64,000 nt of DNA from a virus (IMGVR_UViG_3300003702_000965:1-64000), one strand, 5' to 3'; shown: positions 44,974-54,545, numbered from the stretch's first letter. Numbers and translations are program-made. Notes: generated from the sequence alone by a model not told the origin.

Positions 44974-45717
44974 ATGAGAATAGGCCCAATTCAAAGTTTA
45001 TGGATAGGAGACGAGCTTTCTGATTTGGAGGTTTTATGCATAAATTCCTTCTTGAAAAATGGATATGATTTTCATCTTTACACGTACGGAACTATAAAAA
45101 ACGCGCCTAAAGATTGCGTCATATTAGACGGCAACGAGTTTCTAGAAGAATCGGAGGTTTTCTCCTACAAAGTAGGAGTAGGGAAGGGCAGCTTTTCAGC
45201 CTTCTCTAACCTCTTTAGATACAAAATGCTTTATGACATTGGCGGGATCTGGTGCGACACTGACGTAATAAATTTAAATCCCATCCCGAACATGGAATAT
45301 CTTTTCGCGTCAGAGAAAGATGGCGACGAAATAGTCTGCGCTTCTTGTTTCATAAAAGCTCCTAAGGGTTCTGCTTTCGCCAAGTATTGTTACGATAAGG
45401 CCTCTTCTGTAGACAGAGAGAAGCTTGAATGGGGCCAGATAGGTCCTAAGTTAGTAGGGGAAGCGGTTAAGACTTACGGTCTTAGCGACTTTATTGTTCC
45501 CTTCAAAAAATTCAACCACGTTCCTTGGTATAGCGCTGAACTCTTTTTTTACGATGATCCAGAAAATATGGGCGAGATGCTTTATGAGAGCATAGCCAGC
45601 GAAGCGTATTGCATTCATATGTGGAACGAAGTTTGGAGAAGATTAGGTTTGGATAAGAGCGCGGAGTTTCCGAAAGGCTGTTTCTACGAGGTGTTAAAGT
45701 CCAAAATAAAAGTATGA
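44974..45717 (+). CDS. Glycosyltransferase with DXD motif (GT32-like)
   Basis: 247 residues. SNLFRYKMLYDIGGIWCDTDVINL is the signature of Gly_transf_sug/GT32 enzymes (OCH1-like and relatives): a conserved Arg-Tyr, then YxIGGxWxDxD with the catalytic DTD. The opening (IGPIQSLWIGDELSDLEVLCINSFLKNGYDFHLYTYG) is the usual start of this family. It is tightly coupled to the next gene by a four-base overlap. Confidence 0.85.
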   Translation: MRIGPIQSLWIGDELSDLEVLCINSFLKNGYDFHLYTYGTIKNAPKDCVILDGNEFLEESEVFSYKVGVGKGSFSAFSNLFRYKMLYDIGGIWCDTDVINLNPIPNMEYLFASEKDGDEIVCASCFIKAPKGSAFAKYCYDKASSVDREKLEWGQIGPKLVGEAVKTYGLSDFIVPFKKFNHVPWYSAELFFYDDPENMGEMLYESIASEAYCIHMWNEVWRRLGLDKSAEFPKGCFYEVLKSKIKV

Positions 45718-46469
45718 AGAAAATATATTTAAATGATTTCTTTCAGGAAAGTGGTTATGATTGGGAGAACGACGCACCCATGATGAAAGAAATTTGCAAG
45801 CTCAGCAAAACTAGACACATGGAAAACCCTCCGAAAGAGTTTCAATTTACTTACGGAATGGAGCAGCCATTTTTTATCAAGGCTTTTTTGGAAAACGTAT
45901 ATTGTGAGAAGTTTTTTGAGATTGGAACGGGAAGGGGAACTTGTTCCATGGCGGCTTCTTTATGTAAAGACATGAGAAAGGTAGATAGTTTTGACATTCT
46001 TGTTCCGGACGAGAAGAGAGATAACGTAATAAATTTCAGAAAGGAGGAAGCGTCTAATATGGATATTCTGGAGAGATTTAGGACTAAGGCTGCTAAGATT
46101 ACAAACTTCGTTGCTCAAGCGTACCCTAGTGAAATTAAATTTAATCATGTTTCAGGGTACGCGAAGTTTATTGACGACCCAGATAATAAAGACTATAGCG
46201 TCTGTTTCATAGACGGAGACCACGATAATGCTGAAACAATTTTAAAAGACTATCTAATATGCAACAAAGTGATGGAGAAATCTAAAGAGGCTTATATTAT
46301 TTGGGACGATTACTATCCAGATAAGTTCGCCGTTAAGGAAGTTGTAGATAAAATCACGGAAGTAGACGGAAGGGAGTGCACTCTAGTTCCTTTCAGAGGC
46401 CATTTATTTGATAGCGACGATAAAGCCAGAGAGGAAGACTCTGGCGAAATAATAATGAAAATGACATGA
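45714..46469 (+). CDS. Class I SAM-dependent methyltransferase
   Basis: 251 residues. Residues of about 66-76 (FFEIGTGRGTC) are motif I with the SAM-binding glycine loop, and VCFIDGDHDNAETILKDYLI near 163-182 is the acidic post-loop segment of Methyltransf_24-type enzymes. YIIWDDYYPDKFAVKEVVDKI follows. In this cluster it probably methylates a sugar, but a protein or small-molecule target is possible. Confidence 0.78.
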   Translation: MKKIYLNDFFQESGYDWENDAPMMKEICKLSKTRHMENPPKEFQFTYGMEQPFFIKAFLENVYCEKFFEIGTGRGTCSMAASLCKDMRKVDSFDILVPDEKRDNVINFRKEEASNMDILERFRTKAAKITNFVAQAYPSEIKFNHVSGYAKFIDDPDNKDYSVCFIDGDHDNAETILKDYLICNKVMEKSKEAYIIWDDYYPDKFAVKEVVDKITEVDGRECTLVPFRGHLFDSDDKAREEDSGEIIMKMT

Positions 46470-47461
46470 AGATAGCGTATTTATGCGATAGAGACACCTA
46501 TCTACATAAAATGTCTAGGGTTAGGTTTCACGGCATTCAAGCCATATCGGAAACGAATGAAGTTAAATGGCTAGGGAGAGGATGGAACAATGACGCTCAA
46601 TTAGGATTTGGGTGGAACGGCTCCCTAACCGTAGACGAAAACTTTAAAAGATTAGGTTTTTATCCTGATTTAATAATTGGATATAAACCTTTAGATATTC
46701 TAGGCTTTTGTGACTCTAAAATCAAGAAGTGCATTAGATACAATGAAATGTACGACGTAGAATGGACGATAAGAGAAATCGTCGAGAGTAACGCTGACAT
46801 AGTCATTTGCCACCACCAAAATGATTATGAAGAATACGTTTCTAATTATCAAGTTTCGGAAGACCACAAAGTTGGCCTTAGTAGCGTAACTTTCGTTAAC
46901 ATCCCCCATTGTGCTGAAAAGACAGTTTTCAAAGACTATGGTCTCGCCAAAGAAACAGACTTACTCTTAGTTGGCGCTACCTTCGCTCAGAGTACCCTAG
47001 GTCAGCATTATCCCTTGAGAGACAGAATGGCAAGTGACATCTTACCAAAACTTTCGCTTAAATATAATTGCAAGATATATGAGCACCCCGGATACAGCAT
47101 GGGAGACGCACACACCAACATATACGCCCAAAACTTTGCGAGAGCCATAAACTCAGCCAAAATAGCTATAACCTGTTCCGGCTTGCCCAGAAGTAGATTT
47201 GGTAAATATGTAGAAATTCCCATGTGCAGAACAGCCATTGCTGCCGACATGCCCGGCGAAATGCAAGACTTTTTTAAGGAATTTTTAATTAACATAGACA
47301 TGAGTCACTCCGACGCTCAAATAATGGCCTTGTTGGAGAATAACCTAAAAGAGCCCCACAGGATACAACAGAAGGCAGACAGAGGATATGAGATGAGCAA
47401 GAAATTCGACCAAGAATATTACGCCGAATTATTTAACGAAAAAGTCTTGAGCTTGTTATGA
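46466..47461 (+). CDS. GT-B glycosyltransferase (CgeB-like)
   Basis: 331 residues with the architecture of GT-B transferases: FYPDLIIGYKPLDIL in the N-terminal domain and, in the C-terminal one, LLLVGATFAQSTLGQHYPLRDRM, HPGYSMGDAHTNIYAQNFARAINSAKIAITCSG and GKYVEIPMCRTAIAADMPGEMQDFF. This resembles CgeB-type glycosyltransferases with a final EIPMCRTAIAAD loop. It overlaps both neighbours by 4 bases. Confidence 0.75.
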   Translation: MKIAYLCDRDTYLHKMSRVRFHGIQAISETNEVKWLGRGWNNDAQLGFGWNGSLTVDENFKRLGFYPDLIIGYKPLDILGFCDSKIKKCIRYNEMYDVEWTIREIVESNADIVICHHQNDYEEYVSNYQVSEDHKVGLSSVTFVNIPHCAEKTVFKDYGLAKETDLLLVGATFAQSTLGQHYPLRDRMASDILPKLSLKYNCKIYEHPGYSMGDAHTNIYAQNFARAINSAKIAITCSGLPRSRFGKYVEIPMCRTAIAADMPGEMQDFFKEFLINIDMSHSDAQIMALLENNLKEPHRIQQKADRGYEMSKKFDQEYYAELFNEKVLSLL

Positions 47462-48384
47462 AAGTCCTACCCATTCACGGAAACGAGAACTGGCTCTGCG
47501 ATAGATACGCGCAGGAGTGGAAGGATCTCAACACTTTCCACGCTTGTCCCTACAACAACTCTAATGATGCGGATGTTCTTTGGTTGCTTGCTCCTTGGGA
47601 ATGGAAACAGATACCCAAAGCGTATTTAGAGACAAAGAAAGTCGTTTGCACTATCCACCACATGGTTCCAGACAAAACCGACGAGTCTACTTGGAAAGAA
47701 TTCGAAGAAAGAGATAAGTATATTGACGCTTACCATACCCCCTGCTTTCCCTCTTACGCTCAGTTCGGCCCCAGAATAGGCCACAAGCCGTTCTTAATTA
47801 ATCCTTTTTGGTGCAATAATGAAATCTTTAAACCAATAGACGACAAAATTGGATTGAGGGAGAAATACGGAATAAAGCAAAAAGCCCATTTAATGGGCTC
47901 GTTCCAAAGAGACACAGAAGGCTCTGACCTCTCTTCCCCAAAACTGGAAAAAGGTCCGGATGTTTTTTGTGACATTATTGAGAAAGAGAAGGAAAAGAAC
48001 CCCGACGTTGAGGTTCTATTAGCTGGATGGAGAAGGCAGTATGTTATAAATAGATTAAACAAGGCCGGGATAAAGTATTATTATTTTGAACTACCTTCAA
48101 TTAAAACGATTAATGAGCTGTATAACTGTTTGGACCTTTATGTTGTAGCTGCCAGATACGAGGGAGGGCCTCAGTCTATTCCGGAATGTATTATGACCAA
48201 TACCCCCATTGTATCTACTCCCGTTGGCTTATCCAGCAAACTGCTTCACCCCAAAAGTATATTTTCCTCTTCTTCTAATTTTAATAGAGCTTCTCCTGAC
48301 TTGTCTTGGGGAGAAAGAGCTATTGCGCCTTATATAATTCCAGAAGGCTTCAAACCATTCAATGATTTTTTCGATAGCTTATGA
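47458..48384 (+). CDS. GT4-like glycosyltransferase
   Basis: 308 residues. After an N-terminal acceptor domain, the C-terminal part has GSFQRDTEGSDLSSPKLEKGPDVFCDI, KNPDVEVLLAGWRRQYVI and LYVVAARYEGGPQSIPECIMTNTPIVSTPVG, a classic GT4 layout including the EGGPQSIPE stretch with its conserved Glu. Length and spacing suit a GT4 enzyme. Acceptor unknown. Confidence 0.83.
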   Translation: MKVLPIHGNENWLCDRYAQEWKDLNTFHACPYNNSNDADVLWLLAPWEWKQIPKAYLETKKVVCTIHHMVPDKTDESTWKEFEERDKYIDAYHTPCFPSYAQFGPRIGHKPFLINPFWCNNEIFKPIDDKIGLREKYGIKQKAHLMGSFQRDTEGSDLSSPKLEKGPDVFCDIIEKEKEKNPDVEVLLAGWRRQYVINRLNKAGIKYYYFELPSIKTINELYNCLDLYVVAARYEGGPQSIPECIMTNTPIVSTPVGLSSKLLHPKSIFSSSSNFNRASPDLSWGERAIAPYIIPEGFKPFNDFFDSL

Positions 48385-49319
48385 ATTCACTTAATTTTTC
48401 CACTTTGATTAGGTGGCTGATAACTATTCAAGACTCGGGGTATCCTTGGACTTTGCAAAAAAACCCAAAGGGGGTAGACAGGTGCCTTCTTTCGTCAGCT
48501 AGCCTTTTTTGTAAGCTCTCTAAAATTTACGAAAATTATTTTCAACCCGACAAAGAAGAATTGAAAAAAATTATTTTATCCTTCACTAGAAAAAAGGATG
48601 GCATGCTGGAAGACATATCCGGCAAACAGAATATCATATCAGAGACGAGGCAGGCTTTTTCGGGCTTGAAAAATATAGGAGAAAAACTTCCCCCTTTTGA
48701 CCCTTCTGAATATTTTCAAGAGCCTCTTTATTTTCTACAAGACGACGAGTGGGACAACCCTTGGGGCGCTGGAGCGCATCTTTCTCATTATTTGTTTTTC
48801 ATGAAACAAACAGGACAAACCTCGAAAATTAGCGAGGCCTTAGATAGGATTAAAATATATGAACACGAAGACGGCTGGTATAGAAACAAGCCCGACGATC
48901 ACACTTTAGTTAATGGGATCATGAAAGTCATGACGGCTTACGACGCTGCCAAAGTAGAAATTCCCGCGAGTTTAAAGGAAACTATATTAGACTACGTTTT
49001 TAAATATGCTTGCGAAGGTGGCGGTTGTGGAATTTACGACTTCGTCTATGTTGTGGATAAATGTATGGACTTGGGGCTTCACACCGACAAATGTGAGAAA
49101 TCTTTAAAGAACTGTTTTGAATTCATATTGAAGCACCAAAAGAAAGATGGAGGGTTTTCTTATAACCTTAATCAGTGTCAAACAAGCTTTTACGGTAGGC
49201 GCATAGCCGATCCGTTTGCGTGTGGGGACGTTCATGGAACGACTTTACTTAGCATGGCTTTAGTGAGAATTGATAGTGGTTTAAATTTAGATTATAATCT
49301 GTCTTTCGCGGTTACATGA
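48381..49319 (+). CDS. Alpha/alpha-toroid (terpenoid cyclase/prenyltransferase-like) protein
   Basis: 312 residues, helix-rich. FILKHQKKDGGFSYNLNQCQTSFYGRR and KSLKNCFEFI, together with EHEDGWYRNKPDDHTLVNGIMKVMTAY, follow the repeated helix-loop-helix layout of squalene-cyclase/prenyltransferase-type toroids, in which a QxxDGGF motif occurs. The catalytic DXDD motif of cyclases was not found, so a true cyclase is uncertain. It sits inside a glycosyltransferase cluster and overlaps both neighbours by 4 bases. A substrate-binding or lipid-acting role is a guess. Confidence 0.55.
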   Translation: MNSLNFSTLIRWLITIQDSGYPWTLQKNPKGVDRCLLSSASLFCKLSKIYENYFQPDKEELKKIILSFTRKKDGMLEDISGKQNIISETRQAFSGLKNIGEKLPPFDPSEYFQEPLYFLQDDEWDNPWGAGAHLSHYLFFMKQTGQTSKISEALDRIKIYEHEDGWYRNKPDDHTLVNGIMKVMTAYDAAKVEIPASLKETILDYVFKYACEGGGCGIYDFVYVVDKCMDLGLHTDKCEKSLKNCFEFILKHQKKDGGFSYNLNQCQTSFYGRRIADPFACGDVHGTTLLSMALVRIDSGLNLDYNLSFAVT

Positions 49320-50092
49320 ATAAGATAGTTGGAATTTGTTTATTCAAAGACGAAGAGATATACGCTGAAACCGTTATACATAATATAATTGACTTTTGCG
49401 ACAAGATTATTATCATAGATAACAATTCCACCGACAAGACCTTCGATATAGTAAGAAAACGCTTCTCGTCTAGTCCCAAGGTGACTATGTTAAAAATGGA
49501 AGACCATTTAGCTTCGGGAAGAATGACGTATTCTTTTTTCGGATCAAAAACTTTTCTTTTTGCGGTAGATGGTGACGAAATATACGATAGAGACGGGTTA
49601 AAAGCTATGAGACAAAGAATTAAAAATGGATTTTTCGACAAAGTTTGGAAAATCAGCGGAACCTCTTTCCACGTTAACGATGTCTCCTCTACTTGCGTTT
49701 CAGGTTTTTCCTGCCCTCCCAATAAGCATGTGACGAAACTTTACAATTTTAACGTTATAAATTCTTGGGATCAAGGCGAAAGACTACATGGGGTTGGCTT
49801 AAATCCACAGCCATATTATAAAGAGAGTCTTATTGATGTAAAATTCGCAAATGAAAGAGGCTTGGAAGAGTCTAATCAAGTAGATTGGAGATTCTCTGAA
49901 TTTAGGTGCCTGCATATGTGTTTTGTTCGAAGATCCCAACGAGACTCCGAGGATTCAAATTTTCGGTGTGAAGCTGGCTTCTATAGACCAGCCCCAATAG
50001 GGCACGATTTTAATTATAAAGCTATAAAATACGGGCTAGGGCCTACTCTAAAAATAAAAAGATCCACCTTGAAGCCTTTCCATTTGCCGTGA
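49316..50092 (+). CDS. GT2-family glycosyltransferase
   Basis: 258 residues. The opening MNKIVGICLFKDEEIYAETVIHNIIDFCDKIIIIDNNSTDKT is typical of GT2 enzymes, and FLFAVDGDEIYDRDGLKAMRQRI gives the DxD-type motif (DGDE). The rest includes WKISGTSFHVNDVSST and KLYNFNVINSWDQGERLHG. Its stop overlaps the next start as GTGA. Acceptor and donor are unknown. Confidence 0.82.
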   Translation: MNKIVGICLFKDEEIYAETVIHNIIDFCDKIIIIDNNSTDKTFDIVRKRFSSSPKVTMLKMEDHLASGRMTYSFFGSKTFLFAVDGDEIYDRDGLKAMRQRIKNGFFDKVWKISGTSFHVNDVSSTCVSGFSCPPNKHVTKLYNFNVINSWDQGERLHGVGLNPQPYYKESLIDVKFANERGLEESNQVDWRFSEFRCLHMCFVRRSQRDSEDSNFRCEAGFYRPAPIGHDFNYKAIKYGLGPTLKIKRSTLKPFHLP

Positions 50093-51045
50093 TAGACGAA
50101 CTCCCCAAAGATAAAACTTTCGTTTTCGGCATGTGCCCTAATAGACACTCTGCCGGAGGAGGGGGCACGAAGTTTGTTAATTATTTTAGCGAAAAGCTTG
50201 TTGGGAGAGCTTCGTTTTTTATTAACTCCAATGAGCCTGACCCTGATTACATTCTGCTTTTCGATCCTAGACATTTAGATTTTTCAGGCAATTGGCTTAG
50301 TCTCGATGTTCTAAAAGAGATCAAAGCTAGAGGCATAAAGAGTAAAATCATCCACAGAATAAACGACATAGGATACCCTAAGAATAGACCACCAGAGTAT
50401 GTTGACGCTGTAATAGAAATGGCTAATTTATCCGATAAGGTAATTTATGTTTCTGATTTTGTTAGAGATTATTATGGAGACAGGATAAAGACGGAGTACG
50501 AAGTCATACCAAACGGCGTAGACGAAAGGATCTTCACTTTTAAGGAATATTCTTTTGATAAACTTAGGTTCGTTACACACCACTGGTCTTCTGATCCCAT
50601 GAAAGGCAAGGTTCTATACGATTTCATAGACGAAATGTTGTCGGATTTAGAGGGGGAGGCTGAGTTCACCTATATTGGGAACCCTCCCAAGGGGTCAAAT
50701 TTCAGAAGAACCAACGTGATAAAACCCCTTTACGGAGAAGAGCTGGCTAATGAAATTAAAAAGCATAACATTTATGTTTCTGGTTCCCAGCATGAACCCT
50801 GCGGCATGCATAAACTAGAAGGAGTTGCCTGCGGACTTCCCATAATGTACAATGTAGACAGCGGAGATTCGTACCTTACGTCAGATTATGGAGTCGGCAT
50901 AGAATATAACGGTTTTCCCAAATTTGGTATTGCTTTAGCTGAAATGATGGGAAACCATAAGCGTTTTTATGATAAAATAGTTAATAATTTTGATTTATAT
51001 TTAGAAAATAGATGCGTTAAGTATTTAGAATTTATAACGAAATGA
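50089..51045 (+). CDS. GT4-like glycosyltransferase
   Basis: 318 residues from GTG 50089, which overlaps the previous stop. Acceptor domain with IHRINDIGYPKNRPPEYVDAVIEMANLSDKVIYVSDFVRDYY, then VIPNGVDERIFTF, HHWSSDPMKGKVLYD, and GSQHEPCGMHKLEGVACGLPIMYNVD. These are the usual GT4 landmarks, including the Glu in the HEPCGMHKLE region. The acceptor is unknown. Confidence 0.83.
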   Translation: MIDELPKDKTFVFGMCPNRHSAGGGGTKFVNYFSEKLVGRASFFINSNEPDPDYILLFDPRHLDFSGNWLSLDVLKEIKARGIKSKIIHRINDIGYPKNRPPEYVDAVIEMANLSDKVIYVSDFVRDYYGDRIKTEYEVIPNGVDERIFTFKEYSFDKLRFVTHHWSSDPMKGKVLYDFIDEMLSDLEGEAEFTYIGNPPKGSNFRRTNVIKPLYGEELANEIKKHNIYVSGSQHEPCGMHKLEGVACGLPIMYNVDSGDSYLTSDYGVGIEYNGFPKFGIALAEMMGNHKRFYDKIVNNFDLYLENRCVKYLEFITK

Positions 51046-51953
51046 AATATTTAGTTACAGGAGGTTTCGGGTTCATAGGCTCCCACTTAGCCGTTAAGCT
51101 TATTAGAGACGGCCATCACGTTACAATCATAGACGACTGTTCCTCTGACAGCGTCTCATCCCCCCCTTGGCATGATAATTGTGACTTCATCAATTGCGAC
51201 ATCATCAACACCCAGTTCTATGAAAAATTTTTGAATGGTGTTGACGTAGTGTTTCATTTAGCCGCTAAAGCTAGGGTTCAGCCCTCTATAGCTGATCCTG
51301 TTTATTTCGATTATACCAATGTTCATGGTACAGTTAACCTATTCAAAGCGTGCGTCGACGCTGGAGTCAGAAAAATTGTTTTTAGTTCGTCCTCTTCGGT
51401 TTACGGGGACGCTGAAATGCCTACTTCAGAAAATCATCGGCTTTCCCCCCAAAGTCCTTATGGTTTACAAAAGAAGATAGGGGAGGAGTATCTCGAACTT
51501 TTCACCAAGATTTACGACATAAAGGGGGTTTCTTTGAGATATTTTAATGTTTACGGAGAAGGAATGCCCCTTGGAGGGGGTTACGCAACCGCCATTGGCA
51601 TCTTTTTAAATCAAAGAAGGAATGATAAAAAAATCACCATATTTGGAGACGGAGAACAGACTAGAGATTTTACTCATGTAAACGACGTTATCCAAGCTAA
51701 TATATTAGCGGCTACGGCTACCACAGAGGGACTTGAAAATTATGAAGTTTTCAATGTGGGGAACGGGGACAATGTTAGCGTGAACGAAGTAGCTAAATTA
51801 ATAGGAGGAGACATACAGTATCTAGCGCCTAAAATTGAACCCAAAGCTACACTTGCGGACAACTCAAAAATTAAAGAAAAACTAAAATGGGCTCCTACCG
51901 GAAATTTGCATAAATGGATCCCCGAATACAAGAAAATCGCGAACATACAATAA
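51042..51953 (+). CDS. NAD-dependent sugar epimerase/dehydratase (extended SDR, GalE-like)
   Basis: 303 residues. N-terminal GGFGFIG (residues 7-13) is the NAD-binding TGGxGxxG loop. The catalytic pair is Tyr140 and Lys144 in SPYGLQKKIGE, with SSSSVYGD upstream. SLRYFNVYGEGM and GDGEQTRDFTHVNDV are usual in UDP-glucose/UDP-GlcNAc-type 4-epimerases. It supplies an activated sugar to the transferases next to it. The exact sugar cannot be told. Confidence 0.85.
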   Translation: MKYLVTGGFGFIGSHLAVKLIRDGHHVTIIDDCSSDSVSSPPWHDNCDFINCDIINTQFYEKFLNGVDVVFHLAAKARVQPSIADPVYFDYTNVHGTVNLFKACVDAGVRKIVFSSSSSVYGDAEMPTSENHRLSPQSPYGLQKKIGEEYLELFTKIYDIKGVSLRYFNVYGEGMPLGGGYATAIGIFLNQRRNDKKITIFGDGEQTRDFTHVNDVIQANILAATATTEGLENYEVFNVGNGDNVSVNEVAKLIGGDIQYLAPKIEPKATLADNSKIKEKLKWAPTGNLHKWIPEYKKIANIQ

Positions 51954-51954
51954 A

Positions 51955-53079
51955 ATGCAAATATTAAACATAACTACAGCTAGACAAATTAGAAATAAAA
52001 TGGATCCGAACGAAAAGTGTGTTGTCATCACTGGCGTCACAGGCCAAGACGGAAGTAATATGGTTGATTATCTACTTGATACGTCTCATTCCATATGGGA
52101 TAATGGCTTACATGTATACGGCGGAGCCAGAAGATTAAGCCTCGACAACCATACAAATATTGAACATTTAAAAGATAACGAGAATTTCTCTTTAATAAAC
52201 CTAGATATTACCGACACTACTTGCGTTAATAGAGTCATAAAAGATCTGCAGCCAGATTATTTTATTAATTTTGCGGCGCAAAGCTTTGTCGGGAGTAGCT
52301 GGGACCTTCCCAAGCAAACTTTCGCTGTTAACGCTACTGCTGTTTTGGATATGCTTGAGGCTATTAGACTCTATGCTCCTCTTTGTAGATTTTACCAAGC
52401 GGGTTCTAGCGAAGAGTTTGGAGATGTCGCCTACGCTCCACAGGACGAGAAGCATCCCTCAAGACCAGTTAGCCCTTACGGAGCCTCTAAGGTTGCCGCT
52501 AGGGCTTTAGTTAAGGTTTATAGAGACTCTTATAATCTATATGCTTGCGCTGGCTTCCTTTTTAATCACGAAGGAGTTCGTAGAGGCGAGGAATTCGTAA
52601 CCAGAAAGATTACTAAGGGGGTAGCTCGGATAAAACAAGCTATGATAAATGGGGAAAAATTCGAACCAATACAATTAGGCAACGTGAACTCCAAAAGAGA
52701 TTGGTCTGATTCGGAAGATTTCGTGCACGGCGTTTGGCTTATGCTTAATCAAGATAAGCCGGGAGAATATGTTTTATCTAGCGACGAAACTCACGAAATA
52801 AAGGAGTTCGTTTCTCTAGCTTTTAACGCGGCTGGGATCGATGGACACTGGCAGGACGAAGGCATGGATGAAAAATTTGTAACTGATTTACATAATTATA
52901 TTCTTTCTGAAGTCAATGAAAAGTTCTACAGGCCAGCGGAAATTGATTTGCTTTACGGAGACTCTTCCAAGGCAAGAAAAGAGCTAAAGTGGGTTCCTAG
53001 GGTGTCTTTTCCTCAGCTTGTTCGCAAAATGGTTTCTAATGATTTGAGCTTGTTGGGAATTGATGACATTTCTTCTTGA
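51955..53079 (+). CDS. gmd: GDP-mannose 4,6-dehydratase
   Basis: 374 residues, the usual length. GVTGQDGS with GxxGxxG at 27-33, FAAQSFVGSSWDLP, QAGSSEEFGD, catalytic Tyr175 and Lys179 in SPYGASKVAAR, and GFLFNHEGVRRGEEFVTRKITKG are all hallmark segments of GMD. It converts GDP-mannose to GDP-4-keto-6-deoxymannose, the precursor of fucose, rhamnose and perosamine-type sugars. No next-step enzyme (reductase or aminotransferase) is in this window, so it may rely on the host or on an adjacent region. The stop lies inside the next gene. Confidence 0.93.
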   Translation: MQILNITTARQIRNKMDPNEKCVVITGVTGQDGSNMVDYLLDTSHSIWDNGLHVYGGARRLSLDNHTNIEHLKDNENFSLINLDITDTTCVNRVIKDLQPDYFINFAAQSFVGSSWDLPKQTFAVNATAVLDMLEAIRLYAPLCRFYQAGSSEEFGDVAYAPQDEKHPSRPVSPYGASKVAARALVKVYRDSYNLYACAGFLFNHEGVRRGEEFVTRKITKGVARIKQAMINGEKFEPIQLGNVNSKRDWSDSEDFVHGVWLMLNQDKPGEYVLSSDETHEIKEFVSLAFNAAGIDGHWQDEGMDEKFVTDLHNYILSEVNEKFYRPAEIDLLYGDSSKARKELKWVPRVSFPQLVRKMVSNDLSLLGIDDISS

Positions 53080-53470
53080 CTCCGCTGAAAGCGTTTGGTA
53101 CTTTCCTCGGGTGACTGATTCTGGAAAATATAAGTATTTGATAGAAAATTTCTTATTCGATCATAAAAAGTGCAATTTCTTTCATCAGCGCAAACAGGCT
53201 AAAAAGTTGATCTCATTTTTCCCAGACATAGAATTTTGGAAATGGCTAAAGAACAATTACAAGGATTATCAAGTTTATACGCTTGTATCTTATTTGAAAC
53301 CGGACAAGCTTGCGTTTTTAAGGAAGCAATTAAAGGTGATGGGTTTCAAGTTCAAGGAAAAACGAACATACGTTCTCTCTGATGAAAAATTCGGGAAAGA
53401 TAAAGAGATGCGCCCACGAAGGTTTAGCACTTTAGATTTTTTAAGATATGGGAAGAAAGAAGAAGGTTAA
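53063..53470 (+). CDS. Hypothetical basic protein
   Basis: 135 residues from ATG 53063; a TTG three bases earlier is possible. It is basic and rich in Lys, Phe and Trp (FLFDHKKCNFFHQRKQAKKLISFF, FWKWLKNNYKDYQVYTLVSYLKPDKLAFLRKQL). No family recognised. It overlaps both the preceding dehydratase and the recombinase gene, so it bridges the sugar and DNA blocks. Nucleic-acid contact is possible from charge alone. Confidence 0.55.
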   Translation: MTFLLDSAESVWYFPRVTDSGKYKYLIENFLFDHKKCNFFHQRKQAKKLISFFPDIEFWKWLKNNYKDYQVYTLVSYLKPDKLAFLRKQLKVMGFKFKEKRTYVLSDEKFGKDKEMRPRRFSTLDFLRYGKKEEG

Positions 53471-54545
53471 TACAACCGGAGGCAATGAGCCTTGGGAGCA
53501 GATCAAGCAATACCTTTCGGATAACGAAGAGTATCACAATGATTTCGACGAGGAGATTGATTACACTGTTTCTAGTGGTAGTCTTTTGTTAGACATGGAG
53601 ATGTCAGGAGGGCTTAGGCCCTCTGTTATAAGGGCTTCTGGCGTCGCAGAAGGGGGGAAGACTTCATGCGCTCTATCTTTCGCTAGGAACTTTCAGAAAA
53701 TGGATAATAGCATGGTGGTGTTCGTAAAAGCCGAGGGAAGATTATCCAAAGAAATGATAGAAAGAGCAGGGGTAGACACTTCGGAAGAAAAATGGTGCGT
53801 CAGAAGGACGAACATTTACGAACATGTTTTAAATTTCCTGAGGTATTTAGTCCAAGATAACCCGAAGGGATGCAAATATCTATTTATTATAGATTCGATG
53901 GACGCTTTAGTGAGGCATTCTGATTTAGATAGGCCCTTTGAGGAGTCCAACAAAGTTGCCGGAGGATCTACTCTTAGTTCTGACTTCTTAAGAAAGATTG
54001 CACTTAGTCTTAGCGTAGGTGGTCACATTTTGTTTCTGATCAGTCAAGTCAGAAGTAAGGTTTCCATAAATCCCTACGACAAAGGAGATCCTAGGCTTAC
54101 AAATGCTTCGGGAGGAAACGCGCTTCTTCATTATAGCGATTGGATTTTAGAATTTCAACCCAGATATAGCGCCGACTTTATCAAGGAAAAAGACGAGCAA
54201 GGGAAGGAGGTTATAGTTGGCCACTTTTGCAGAGTCATCTTGAGAAAAACTCCCAATGAAAAGACTGGTTCTTTGGTTAGATACCCCATCAAACATTTCA
54301 GGAAACATGGCGAAAGCATTTGGGTAGAACAGGAGCTTATTATGATGATGACCGCTTTCCATTGTATATCCACTAAAGGCCCTTGGATTACCTTCTCCGA
54401 CGAAATGTGCGCAGACTTCGATAAAAATAAAATTGAGTATGAAAAACAGCACCAAGGGATGGAGAAATTTAGAAAATATCTGACGTCAAATAAAAAACTT
54501 TCTAAGTATTTATATGATTATATTTTAGGAGCTTTTTCCAAGTAA
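53448..54545 (+). CDS. RecA-like recombinase (UvsX-type)
   Basis: 365 residues. Walker A GVAEGGKT at 65-72, Walker B LFIIDS near 145-150, then GGSTLSSDFLRKIALSLSVGG, ILFLISQVRSKV and TNASGGNALLHYSDWILEF, which follow RecA/UvsX order. Strand exchange during recombination-dependent replication and repair is its expected role. The C-terminus (LIMMMTAFHCISTKGPWITF) extends past the core. It overlaps the previous gene by 23 bases and is followed one base later by the dUTPase. Confidence 0.87.
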   Translation: MGRKKKVNTTGGNEPWEQIKQYLSDNEEYHNDFDEEIDYTVSSGSLLLDMEMSGGLRPSVIRASGVAEGGKTSCALSFARNFQKMDNSMVVFVKAEGRLSKEMIERAGVDTSEEKWCVRRTNIYEHVLNFLRYLVQDNPKGCKYLFIIDSMDALVRHSDLDRPFEESNKVAGGSTLSSDFLRKIALSLSVGGHILFLISQVRSKVSINPYDKGDPRLTNASGGNALLHYSDWILEFQPRYSADFIKEKDEQGKEVIVGHFCRVILRKTPNEKTGSLVRYPIKHFRKHGESIWVEQELIMMMTAFHCISTKGPWITFSDEMCADFDKNKIEYEKQHQGMEKFRKYLTSNKKLSKYLYDYILGAFSK

